NCBI GenBank assembly: GCA_022592445.1
Contig: JABYQR010000157.1
Span: forward strand, 1-64,000
Length of the DNA: 64,000 nt
Direction of reading: 5' to 3'
Source: Cytidiella melzeri
Lineage: Eukaryota > Basidiomycota > Agaricomycetes > Polyporales > Irpicaceae
The notes under the pieces are model-generated. The model was not told the origin of the DNA, did not search any database, and saw nothing but the letters and a program-made list of their open reading frames with translations. Below, piece after piece: positions 1 to 9,805 of this stretch (its first letter is position 1; the number at the start of each line of letters is the position of its first letter). Position numbers and translations under genes: made by a program.

Positions 1-223
1 CCACGAAAGCCATGGTGCTACTTTAGGAAAGCTCTTGAGTAGTGCCGAGGCCAGCTCTAAGAAGGTCTTTGAATCAGGAGCTTCTAAGAGAGCGTTGGTC
101 TGTGATTTGAATGCAGTGGCAGAATCATGAGGGACTACTGCGTCAATGCGGCTAATGCGGGTCACGTTGGCATGGAAATGTTCACGACAGCCTCGGAGCA
201 GTTTTTGTGCAGCTTTGCGTAGC
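1..223 (-). pseudogene. C-terminal part of a MULE-type transposase, cut off by Gypsy-1 and by the window edge
   Basis: The minus strand is open throughout. It continues, in the same frame, the reading frame that stops at the other side of Gypsy-1 (8399). Removing the element and one copy of the GTAGC duplication gives ...REEL-RKAAQKLLRG..., which joins smoothly. The piece has the helix-rich look of MULE transposase C-termini. The gene runs off the left edge, so its end is not visible. The whole gene is broken by the insertion and by an in-frame stop at 9458-9460, so it is a relic. The assignment follows from the domains seen in the 8399-9805 part; this stretch alone would not identify it. Confidence 0.75.
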
Positions 224-915
224 TGACACGGAGACAAGGCTCGACGTGACAGATAGGGACACGAAGTGGATATCGACGAGGAGGTGGTGGCAGGCGTGTA
301 GCACAGTGCTCTCACCAGCTATCAGACTTTATACAAGTTGTCTAGCCCAGTAAAGACCAAGAGGTCGAGATGGGGGCTAGGAGCGTACATGTAGCTGCTT
401 ATATAGACTTCAGGGACCTGCGCACAGACCATGTTGAGGGCAGGCTTTGCAAGAAGCCATGTGAACGAAGAACAAAAGAACTACCTAAAGGAGAACAATA
501 GCTATTGTCTAGACCTTGCCAAGAACTCTACCCGTGAGAGAATCTATCTAAAAGGAGACCAACTATTGTATTCCATTCCCACACCTGTGAGAACATCCTT
601 CCATAAAGAGAACAATAAGGAAAGAACAATAAGGAGCCCATGTGGACAGTATCTATGACGTCAAACCCTAGCTATGGGCTGAGCCATGTGCTTGTAGCCA
701 TGTGGTCTTACTTAAGCTAAGTCACATGCCAGTGTGACGTAGTAGCAAGTAATGTGACCGTGTGGAGCGTCTAAGCCACGTGATACGGGCGCTTAATAGA
801 CGTGCAAAGGAGTTTTATGCAGAGAGAATTGAAACTGGGTTGTAGCCCGGAGTTTTACAGATAAAAACAAGAGGTAAATTGCGAAAATTAAGGGCTAGTC
901 AGGCCATCCATGACA
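224..915 (-). repeat. 3' LTR of Gypsy-1
   Basis: 692 bases, starting TGACACGG and ending CCATGACA on the plus strand, with TG...CA ends. It matches 7707-8398 almost base for base. Three further family members lie in the window: a solo LTR at 39,603-44,499 and a decayed copy at 60,187-60,910, plus the 5' LTR of this element. A 75-codon ORF inside it (431-658) recurs only because the LTR recurs, and is not taken as a gene. Confidence 0.96.
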
Positions 916-928
916 TTACCCCCCTCCT
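916..928 (-). other. Polypurine tract of Gypsy-1
   Basis: On the minus strand the bases just before the 3' LTR read AGGAGGGGGGTAA. A G-rich run directly against the 3' LTR is the usual plus-strand primer of LTR retrotransposons. Gypsy-2 has a closely similar tract at the same place (from 45,935). Confidence 0.8.
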
Positions 929-1080
929 AAAATCGAGCGTCCTCGCGAAGCATCACTGTGCTGTGGTGATAGAGGTCTTCTACCCGTCTACAGGGATTCA
1001 GCAGAATTGCCCCGATTGTCTAGTCAGAAGGATGCTAGAAAGTTTCTCCCCTTCTGGTGTCGTTGACTCGACGTTACCCG

Positions 1081-4000
1081 TCAGTGTGATGTTCTTGAGA
1101 TATCCAGACCGATGTGTTTGCCTTCATCCCAGCTAAGATCATATGTAGATGGATAGATCGTGCGAAGGAAAGTGGGGTCGGTCTGGGTATTGAATTCCCG
1201 AAAGTGCGAGCGGAGATCCGCAAAGAGTGAAGCTTTGATGACCCGGGGCGCTCCGGGATTTGCTTTGTAGAAGTCGTCAATTGCTTCTTGACTATTCTCG
1301 AGGTTTTCGACTGGTTCCCAGCTATTGTGTCCGTCTGAATACCCTTCCCATTTGACAAGGAATTGCAATTTCTTCCAACGTCCGTGTAGCCTGCTGTCTA
1401 GCACCTTTTCAACGACGTACTGTTCTTCTCCTTCTATGACGATAGGATCAGGAGGTGGAGGTACATCTTTGCCGTTGTCGTGCCAGGGACTTAGACGGTT
1501 GATGTGGAAGATGGGGTGGATTCGGAGATAGCTGGGTAGATCGAGTTTGTAATCGAGATTGCCAATGTGTTCGATGACCTTGTATGGGCCGAGCTGTTGA
1601 GGACCGAGTTTAGGGGTAGCCTGATGAATCTGGACGTTCTTAGCGTTTAGCCAGACCATGTCCCCTACTTGGAAGACGCGTGGAGAACGCTTCTCAGACT
1701 CGTAAAGTTGCTTCATCTTTTCTTTGCTTAGACGAAGAGCTGCTTCGGTCTCCTTTCGTACTCGAGCCATATTATCAAGGCGCTCATCGAGTGATGGGAT
1801 ATTGCTTCGCTTGCCGACTGGTATGGTGAAGTCGGGGCGATATCCATAGATGACTTCAAACGGTGTTTGGGAGTTACCCGCGTGTACTCGCGAGTTGAGT
1901 GCAAACTCAGCCGCCGGCAAATGATCGACCCAGTCGTCTTGTCGTTGCTGACAGAATAGATGCAGGTACTGTTCGATATCCTGGTTTTTGTGTTCGACTT
2001 TGCCATTTCCTTGCGGATGATAGGCGGTCGTAAAACCAGTCTCTATGCCCAGGCGGTGATAGAGCGCACGCATGAAGCGCGCTGCAAACTGGGGTCCTCG
2101 GTCAGAGAACACCTTCTTGGGAATGCCGTGAAGTCGGAATACTTCCTTGTAGTGTAGATCGGCAATCCCCTCAGCGTTAACCTTAGTGGTAGTAGGGATG
2201 ATGTGCGTTTGATCGGAGTAATGGTCGACGTAGACCGCGATCGAATCAAATCCCTTAGAGGGTGGCAGCTGAGTGATGAGATCTACTCCGACGTGTTCCC
2301 AAGGTCCGGCCGGAGTTTCCTGAGGTTGTAGTACTGCTTTAGGGTGTGGAGCTGACTTGTAGCGTTGGCAGCGATCACAACCTAGTACGTAAGTCTCGAT
2401 GAAGGCATTCATCTTCGGCCACCAATAGTGTCGTGAGACCAGCTCTATGGTGCCGTGTTTGCCCGGATGACCAGCCGCGGGTGTGTCATGGCAAGATTTG
2501 ATGATTTCGTGACGGAGCTCTTTGTTGTTAGGGATGTAGAGTTTTCCCTTGTAATAGATGAGCCCGTCACTCTCTTCCCATTCGAGTAAACCGCCGACAA
2601 GTTTGCGAGGACCCTTTTTGCGAAGGGTAGCGAGAGCTTGTGCGACTTCTGCTTCTTGCTCCGTGCATTCTCGGATCTTTGATTTGAGTGGAGAAGCAGT
2701 GGCGAGCGCACTGGTAGCGAGGATCCGGAAGTGTTCCGGTTTCAGTACCACCTGATCCTTGTTGTCTTCTTCGTCCGTGACAGCGTGAGAGTGAAGACGA
2801 GAGAGAGGATCAGCATGTATCATGGTACTACCGGGCTTGTGTACCAACACAAAGTCGAAGTCAGCCAAGAGTAATGACCAACGTGCTTGACGTCGAGTGA
2901 GGTGTTGCGCAGTCTTCCAGTACTGCAGGTTTGCGTGATCTGTCCAGATCTCAAACGGTTCCTTGAGCCCTTCAAGGTAGTGGCGCCAATCTTTGAGAGC
3001 CTCGGTGATGGCTAACATCTCCCGATCAAAGATTTGTAGTTACGCTCAGCTTCAGTCATAGATGCGGACCGGTAGGCGATAGGGTGATAGAATCCATCTT
3101 CCTTTGATTTCTGGGAGATGATTCCACCGGTCGCATAGCCCGAGGCATCGACTTCTAGACGTGTAGGGAGTTCAGGGTCCCAGACTGCCAAGATAGGCTG
3201 AGTGGTAAAGGCCTTCTTTAGCATCGTGAAGGCAGTCTGCTGTGCTGGACCCCAGACGAACAGTACGTCCTTCTTAGTCAGGTCATGTAGAGGCCGTGCG
3301 TGCTTTGAGAAGTCTTGAATGAAGCGGCGGTAGAAGTTGGCAAACCCGATGAATCCTCTAACTTCTTTGAGGTTCTTGGGTGTGGGCCACGTAGAAACTG
3401 CTTGGACTTTGACAGGGTCCATAGCTACTTCGCCGGCACGAATGATCAACCCGAGGTATTCGATCTCAGATTTCTCAAATTTGCACTTTTCCGGCCGAAG
3501 GTAGAGGTCATGCTGCTGAAGTCGCTCGAGGACTTCATGTACAACCTTGCGGTGCTCTGTCAGGTTGTTGCTCCAGATCAAGATGTCATCTAGATAGACA
3601 GCCACCTTGCCCTCGGCGACGAGGTCAGCAAAGATGTTGTCCATCAGAGCTTGGAAAGTAGCAGGTGAGTTTGTGAGACCGAAGAACATGACCTTAGCTT
3701 TGAAGAGTCCTCGGTTGGTAACGAACGCCGCTTTGTACTCGTCTCCTTCTTTGATTCGGACATTGTGATATCCCCAACGAACATCGAATTTTGTGAAGAT
3801 CTTTGCACCCTTGAGCTTGTTGATGATGTCGGTGGCAAGCGGTAGAGGGTAGCGGTTCTTTACAGTGATGTCATTGAGTTTTCTGTAGTCCTGAATAAGT
3901 CGGAGTTTGTTATCCTTCTTCTTGATAAAGAAGACTGGAGAAGCCATCGGAGACTTGGAAGGCGTGATGTAACCTTTGGATAGGTTCTCCTGGATGAACT

Positions 4001-4889
4001 TGTCAAGCTCGGCTTGTTCATTCAGGGGCATAGGGTAAACTTTCGATTTGATGGTCTCAGGAGCGTCTGGTTTGAGATCAATTGAATGGTCCCAGGGCTG
4101 ATGCTGGGGTAGCCGATTAGACTCTTCCTCAGAGAAGACTTTAGCGTGTCTATGGTACTCTGAGGGAACAATGTCTTCGAAGGAGCGATGAGCTTTAGCT
4201 TCGTTTGCTTCGGCAGCAAGCTTAGTAGAGTAGGTGAAGCCGGCCATACACCAGACTTCGTCAGTGGTGTCTTGGATAATACCGGCTTTGACCCACTGCC
4301 TACGTTCTTTGCGATTACCGTCAACCTTCTGGAAAGGTTCAGCAGGAGATTCTTCCGAGCCGCTCGGAATTGTCATTTCTCCTTTTTCCCAGTTGACGGT
4401 AGGGTTTACGCGCTTGAGCCATGGTAGCCCAAGAATGACGTCTTCTGGACCTAAGTCCGTGACGAGAAACTCTGCCTTTTCCGTATGATCTCCGACTGTG
4501 AGTGTAAGGCGAACGAAGTGCGTTAATCCGCCAGCTTTATTCTTAGTTCCGTCAATGTTATGCAATGAGATAACCCTTTCGAGCGGGTGCTGAATAATCT
4601 TATGCTTCTTGACAAACTGGTGACTGATGAATAAAGCCGTAGCTCCCGAATCGATCATTGCAGGAACGCGAATGCTTCTATTCAGACCTTTAACTAGTAC
4701 ATGTACACGGAAATGAGATGATAACCGATCTAGCGACGATATAGTACATGAGGAGATAGTAGACGATGGGCATGGAGTAGACATTGTACACGAGGAAGAC
4801 GAGGCAGAAGACGAGGAGGACGACGAAGGAGGCAGGGACAGGGTATCTAGGGGACTCGCAGCTGCGGCTGTGTCACGAGTCCGCTTCAA
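1081..4889 (-). CDS. pol: Gypsy-1 pol: protease, reverse transcriptase, RNase H, integrase, chromodomain (one frameshift)
   Basis: Two ORFs form one polyprotein. The first (4889-3012) has an aspartic protease motif (MIDSGATA) and a reverse transcriptase with the YLDD catalytic box, and enters RNase H. The second (3018-1081) continues RNase H, then the integrase zinc finger (HDTPAAGHPG ... CDRC), an integrase core with Asp in VGVDLIT, Asp in SDRGPQF and Glu in GKVEHKN, and ends in a chromodomain (VVEKVLDSR ... LVKWEGYSDGHNSWEP). The break at 3012-3018 looks like one lost A: NYK is followed by a frame that resumes at REMLAIT one base off. Pol starts one frame back from the gag stop at a run of six T (near 4888-4895), so a -1 ribosomal shift is possible. 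Chromodomains of this class steer integration to chromatin. Confidence 0.93.
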
Positions 4890-6760
4890 AAAACCGCATT
4901 GATTTTGGCTGCCATCTCATCCATTTGCTTCTTTTGGATGTCAAGCATGTCCTTGAGTGCCGCAATCTTAGCATCCTTGTCATTGGACGCGTCTTGCTTC
5001 GCCGGGGTAGTAGTCAACGAGGTCGACGAGGTAGCAGCAACTTTTTGTCCCTTAGGGACGCCTTGGAGTCGCTTCAGGCAAACCGCCCCCCAATGACCGG
5101 TACCACCGCAGTGGTTGCAGACCGGGTCATCTGGGTGCTTTGAATCCCTCTTCTTGTGGCTCTCAGAACCACAAACCGAGCAGCGCTTGCTCATCTCCTT
5201 CTTCCATTTCTGGAAGATCTCTTGCTTGCCTAGCCCTGCGAAGAGCGCATCGAAGGAGGCAGAGAAACGGGAGGCGTCGATCTCCACAGCATTGGGATCG
5301 CGGAACGCCTGCTGATGGGATTTTCCGTGCCCCGACGAACTGTCCACCATGACCTTGCCGGTGCTGTTGCGGAGGTCAGCAAACTGTGCATCGACCGCCT
5401 TGCACTGATCTTTGAGTGTGTCGTAGGTAGCGGCGCGGGTTTGGAAGTACGAGACACGTTGCAAGTACTCAGTGCTCAAGCTCGACTTGAGACAATCGAA
5501 GAGGTCCTGCTGGCTCCAGCCAGTGCGAGGGGCCCAGGTCTCGAACTCGGAGATGTGGGCGGCAAAGGTTTTGTTGCCTTGCTTCATGTTAGCTATTTTC
5601 GTCTTAGCTTCCATGACAGCGTCTATTGGCTCAAATTTGGCTTTGAAAGCCTCGATAAACGTATCCCAGCTGTTGCCAAAAGCTGGTTTGCTACTGGCCA
5701 GCTCCTCAATATGAGGGCGAGCCCAGTCGGCAGCATCGTCCTGCATGAAGGACAGGGCGCTGGTGATGAGTTTGTGAGGATCGAAGATCCTCGCGCCATT
5801 ATTGTCCACCCGGACCTGGCCTTGCGCGTCTTGCTGGAAGAACGCTTTTCCTTGATTTTGCGCCCATACTATGAACGCGTGTGTTAAGAACTGATACGGG
5901 ATCGGCGTTGTCGCAAAGTCCGATACTGCTAATCGGGTCGGCGATCGGGGTAGGCGACAGGGGGAGCTGTAAGAGTCAATCGGCTTCAACTAAGTAAGTT
6001 GCGCCTCTCGTGAATCCTCGGTGACTCGGATTTGGACTTAGCAAGATCAAGGGTTCGGCCTCGGAGACTCGGGGTCGGCGAAGACGATGTCGGAGGAAGA
6101 GTTTCAGAACAGAAGTCGGGCAGCGACGAGTAAGACGACTTCAGCAAGTGAAGTCGAATGAAGAGGTAGGAATAGGATGGGGATCTTATTCGATATTCGA
6201 ACTTGAACTTCTACTGTACAATTGAGTCTGGTTATATAGTACTAGAAGTTGTAAGTCCGATAAGGCATGCGTGTATGGTCCGAGACAAGAGAGGATTAGA
6301 TCAGGCGAATAATCGGAGTCGGAGGAAATTCGGAGAAAAAGTACAAAGGGATATCTACAACTGATGAAACCGGTGATAGCGAGCACAAGGTAAATCGGAG
6401 AAACATCGGTGTTGGACCGTGTGGCGAGTTGAGGATGTGGCTGTGCGAGGATAAGGATGTCGGATGTCCGGTGCCGATCACGTGATCGGATCGGATCGTA
6501 ATAGCGTGGCGGAAGAGCCGGGCTTCCGACGATGTTTTCCCCTTGAAGGAGACTGGTTTCTCAACAATGCTTCTTTCCCGAGAAGCGTGGGTAGCAGCGG
6601 CAACCGCTGGTGTCTGTGCAGCTGCAAGTGCAGCCACCTGATTGGTCAGGTCTACCATCCTTTGTGTCAAGATGCCCAACATATTCAGGACGTCTTGCTG
6701 GCTCAGGTTGGTGACTGGGGCAGCTGGGGCAGCAGGGGCGGCGGGCTGGTTGGGGTCCAT
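4886..6760 (-). CDS. gag: Gypsy-1 gag (capsid and zinc-knuckle nucleocapsid), 5' part separated by a probable intron
   Basis: The N-terminal segment starts at the ATG at 6760 (MDPNQPAAPAAPAA) and runs to about 6525, where it reads PVSFKGKTSSEAR, a typical start of the fungal gypsy capsid. The capsid then resumes about 630 bases further on, at about 5890 (FLTHAFIVWAQNQGKAFF), and continues to 4886. A clean ATCAG acceptor precedes the resumed part. I could not fix the donor, so an intron is likely but an internal insertion is possible. The C-terminus has two Cys/His clusters, the second a classic knuckle CX2CX4HX4C (CNHCGGTGHWGAVC). Gag forms the virus-like particle and binds element RNA. It overlaps the pol frame by a few bases. 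Confidence 0.85.
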
Positions 6761-6832
6761 GTCGTCTGTGACCGTGCTCGAATCGAAGAAGTGTATGTAA
6801 TTGTGATGTGGTGGGCAAAACTGGGGACGTGT

Positions 6833-7561
6833 CTAGATCCACTCAAAGTAGCTATCACTATTGACTACGTTAAGTTGTGCTAAAACTCTATCGTAGTTTT
6901 TACGAAGCTGCTTGAAGGAAACTTTCCCGATTGCTTTACAACCCCAGTCCAAGAGCTGCCACTCGCGGTCTGTTGTGACGGGAGCGAGATCGTCGACTCG
7001 GTTGAGGAAACGATTTACTTTGCTGACGAGGTGAAGCAGCGCGCGACGGTGGTCGGGGTTGGCGCGGTTTAGGAGTTCTTCAAGCTCCGTGAGAGCTTGC
7101 AAACGAGTGCGGACAGCGGTGAGTTTTGGCTTGAAAATGCCTACGAGATCAACCGGTGACAACTTCTTGAAGTCGATTAACACCGGCTTTGGTGCAGCGG
7201 GGGCGGGAGTTGGTGCAGGGAGCTTTGCTAATCGCTCTGCAAAGGTGAGCTTGTGGGTCTGTTGCTCAGCTAAGGTGCGGTCACGCTCCTCAGCAGCTCG
7301 TTCTCCGTATGCTCGTGCAGAGGCGCGGAGTTGGCGATTTTCCTCGTATGAGGGGACGGTGAGGGTGATGCCTTTGACAGGCGGCTTCTTGGACACGTAC
7401 TTCGCGACAGTGACCAGGTCTTTGTCAGACCAACGATGAGGTTGACCACTCTTGTGCTTTTCAGCGAGAGCGTCGAGGAAAGATGGTGGAAGAGACCTCT
7501 TGAGCTGAGGCTCAGTGGTAGGGAGGTTCTTAGAGAAACGGGGGCGCGTGTCTTTAGGCAC
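6833..7561 (-). CDS. Gypsy-1 accessory ORF between 5' LTR and gag, function unknown
   Basis: A 242-residue ORF lies between the 5' LTR and gag, in the element's sense, ending about 70 bases before the gag ATG. Gypsy elements normally have nothing coding here. It is basic at the N-terminus (MPKDTRPRFSKNLP), has a charged middle, a Pro/Ala-rich linker (PAPTPAPAAPKP), and a helical C-terminus with REWQLLDWG ... IGKVSFKQL. Gypsy-2 has an ORF of similar size in the same place (51,415-52,194) with the same layout and a REW-x-x-L ... LGRIRF end. No catalytic motif is visible. It could be a Gag-like or RNA-binding partner, or a relic N-terminal part of Gag; I do not recognise a family. Confidence 0.7.
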   Translation of the reverse strand: MPKDTRPRFSKNLPTTEPQLKRSLPPSFLDALAEKHKSGQPHRWSDKDLVTVAKYVSKKPPVKGITLTVPSYEENRQLRASARAYGERAAEERDRTLAEQQTHKLTFAERLAKLPAPTPAPAAPKPVLIDFKKLSPVDLVGIFKPKLTAVRTRLQALTELEELLNRANPDHRRALLHLVSKVNRFLNRVDDLAPVTTDREWQLLDWGCKAIGKVSFKQLRKNYDRVLAQLNVVNSDSYFEWI

Positions 7562-7706
7562 TAAACAACGCGCAGGGGGTAGAAACGGACGACGTAAGCG
7601 TAGCTCAACGGTATGAAGAGACCGGAGACGTACTCGTCAAACAGGAATAAACTTTTTTAAACAGTGGGAATGGGGAACCCAGGGTTTCACAACGATCTCG
7701 ACCTAA

Positions 7707-8398
7707 TGACACGGAGACAAGGCTCGACGTGACAGATAGGGACACGAAGTGGATATCGACGAGGAGGTGGTGGCAGGCGTGTAGCACAGTGCTCTCACCA
7801 GCTATCAGACTTTATACAAGTTGTCTAGCCCAGTAAAGACCAAGAGGTCGAGATGGGGGCTAGGAGCATACATGTAGCTGCTTATATAGACTTCAGAGAC
7901 CTGCGCACAGACCATGTTGAGGGCAGGCTTTGCAAGAAGCCATGTGAACGAAGAACAAAAGAACTACCTAAAGGAGAACAATAGCTATTGTCTAGACCTT
8001 GCCAAGAACTCTACCCGTGAGAGAATCTATCTAAAAGGAGACCAACTATTGTATTCCATTCCCACACCTGTGAGAACATCCTTCCATAAAGAGAACAATA
8101 AGGAAAGAACAATAAGGAGCCCATGTGGACAGTATCTATGACGTCAAACCCTAGCTATGGGCTGAGCCATGTGCTTGTAGCCATGTGGTCTTACTTAAGC
8201 TAAGTCACATGCCAGTGTGACGTAGTAGCAAGTAATGTGACCGTGTGGAGCGTCTAAGCCACGTGATACGGGCGCTTAATAGACGTGCAAAGGAGTTTTA
8301 TGCAGAGAGAATTGAAACTGGGTTGTAGCCCGGAGTTTTACAGATAAAAACAAGAGGTAAATTGCGAAAATTAAGGGCTAGTCAGGCCATCCATGACA
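7707..8398 (-). repeat. 5' LTR of Gypsy-1
   Basis: Same 692 bases as 224-915 with about two substitutions. In element orientation this is the promoter-bearing LTR. The GTAGC duplication follows it at 8399-8403. Confidence 0.96.
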
Positions 8399-9805
8399 GT
8401 AGCTCCTCACGTGTACTGTGTGTGTGGCCACTAGTGGTACTCCAAAAATCCACAAACGCTTCGATAAAACCTAACCGTTGTGCTTCACTAAAGTCCACAA
8501 CCTGTATATGATAACAAATGTCAGAGTGACAGCTAACAGAGAGGTACTGATACTCACTCCGCTGAAGTGATGAAACTCCAGTGTAATGCTACGCTTTCTG
8601 GCCTGGTCAGCCATCCTTTCAAAGAGGGTGTGGAAGTGGTGCTGGTAGTGCTCTGCAGATGCACCATTTGAAAAGGACATGATGCCAGGTACCCAGCAAT
8701 GCAGCAGGGGAGAGTAGACAGATGAAACAATGAGCAAGTGGTTACGCTCCTGCCAGAAACCATGAGCTGCATCAGAGACTATTCCTTCAACAGGATCAGA
8801 GGGATTTATAACAAGAGTATCCTTGATGAGCTGTGAGGCCATAAACTCTGACTGTATGGTGATGACTGTAGCAACGTGGAGGTGTGGGCGAATGGTCAAA
8901 TCTGGGTGCTCCTTGCAGAACTGAGAAAACTCGGCAACAAAACGATCTCCACCACTACTTTGTCCAGTTTTGACAGCACGTCGCTCTGCCTTCAGTCGGT
9001 CCTGATTAGCTAGCACTGATGAAACCTCGGCTGCTGACTGTCCAGGTCCGTACAGCGTAGGGACACCAACAAGCAAAGCAAGCGGTCCAGACTTTGGATT
9101 GCTGGAAATCAGATCGTGAAGCTTGTCTTGTTCAGGAGGAGTGAGGTGGAGTAACCTTGCAGGTTTGGGATGATCATGGACTCCTCGATGCTCGTAGTAT
9201 ACTCCTGAGGTAAACTTGTGGATACGTGCTTTAACTGTGCATTTGTGGTGGCGTAGGAGTTCTCCACACTGACATTCTACCAGTTGGCTTGGTATCCTGT
9301 TGGTATTGGTTTGTGGTCGAATGACAACTTTGCAACTATCATTGTCACAGGTGATAACACCAAGACAGCTACGTGATGTGGTGGAACCTTGGCCAAACTG
9401 GTTCTGCAGTGTTTTGACTGAGATTCCAGTGTTGCGGTTGGACCAATGCTCTGCCAGTTAGTTTGTGGACGCGTACTCAGTCAGAGAGAATACTTGGGTA
9501 AAGTCTCCATCAGGCCAGTAGTCCCAAGTGCATGCAGATGACACTGGGAAAGCAGGGTCTGGTTGGAGTGGGGAGGCAGCAGGAGGATTGGTTGAAGAGT
9601 CCAAGTGGGAATGAGGTGTTAATGTGCCAATGACAGGTTTATGTTGCTGATTACGGCTTGGCTCTACAGATTTACAGTCAATGTGGGCCAAAGTCAGAGA
9701 AGATACATAGTGTGTTATACCTTGTGTCTCAGCAGAAACATGATGAGTCAGCTGTTGGGCATCTACCTCGTGCTGCTTTGTGTTATGAGAGGCTTGAATT
9801 TCCAA
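8399..9805 (-). pseudogene. MULE-type transposase with a GCM/WRKY-like zinc finger, N-terminal and central part
   Basis: Reading leftwards, one frame is open from 9805 to 9461 (N-terminal segment ending DGDFTQVFSLTEYASTN). It meets a TAA at 9458-9460 and continues in the same frame. After the stop come a Cys/His module with CDNDSC, ECQCG and a terminal VHDHP, the layout of the WRKY-GCM1 finger class found in Mutator-like transposases. The catalytic region follows: GIVSDAAHGFWQERN, CWVPGIMSF and EHYQHHF. A 56-base intron with GTGAGT and CAG ends (8557-8502) joins HHFSG to VVDFSEAQRLGF. The frame then runs into the GTAGC duplication and Gypsy-1, and resumes at 223-1. The upstream start exon is not resolved. 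The gene would mobilise its own element; it is dead here. Confidence 0.8.

Larger units (their letters stand above)
224..8398 (-). mobile_element. Gypsy-1: near-complete Ty3/gypsy chromodomain retrotransposon
   Basis: The two 692-base LTRs differ at only about two positions that I noticed (for example near 388/7871 and 412/7895). They start TGAC and end GACA on the plus strand and are flanked by a perfect five-base duplication GTAGC at 219-223 and 8399-8403. Coding is on the minus strand in the order LTR, accessory ORF, gag, pol (protease, RT, RNase H, integrase, chromodomain), polypurine tract, LTR. Near-identical LTRs point to a recent insertion. It landed inside a MULE transposase ORF. Pol has one frameshift near 3015, so this copy is probably not autonomous unless that is a sequencing error. 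I found no convincing tRNA-type primer site next to the 5' LTR; the bases after it read TTAGGTCGAG. Confidence 0.95.

Noticed and set aside
431..658. 75-codon ORF in the LTR, repeated at 7914-8141 and 39,876-40,100
   Set aside because: It recurs because the LTR recurs; it shows no codon conservation beyond that of the LTR.
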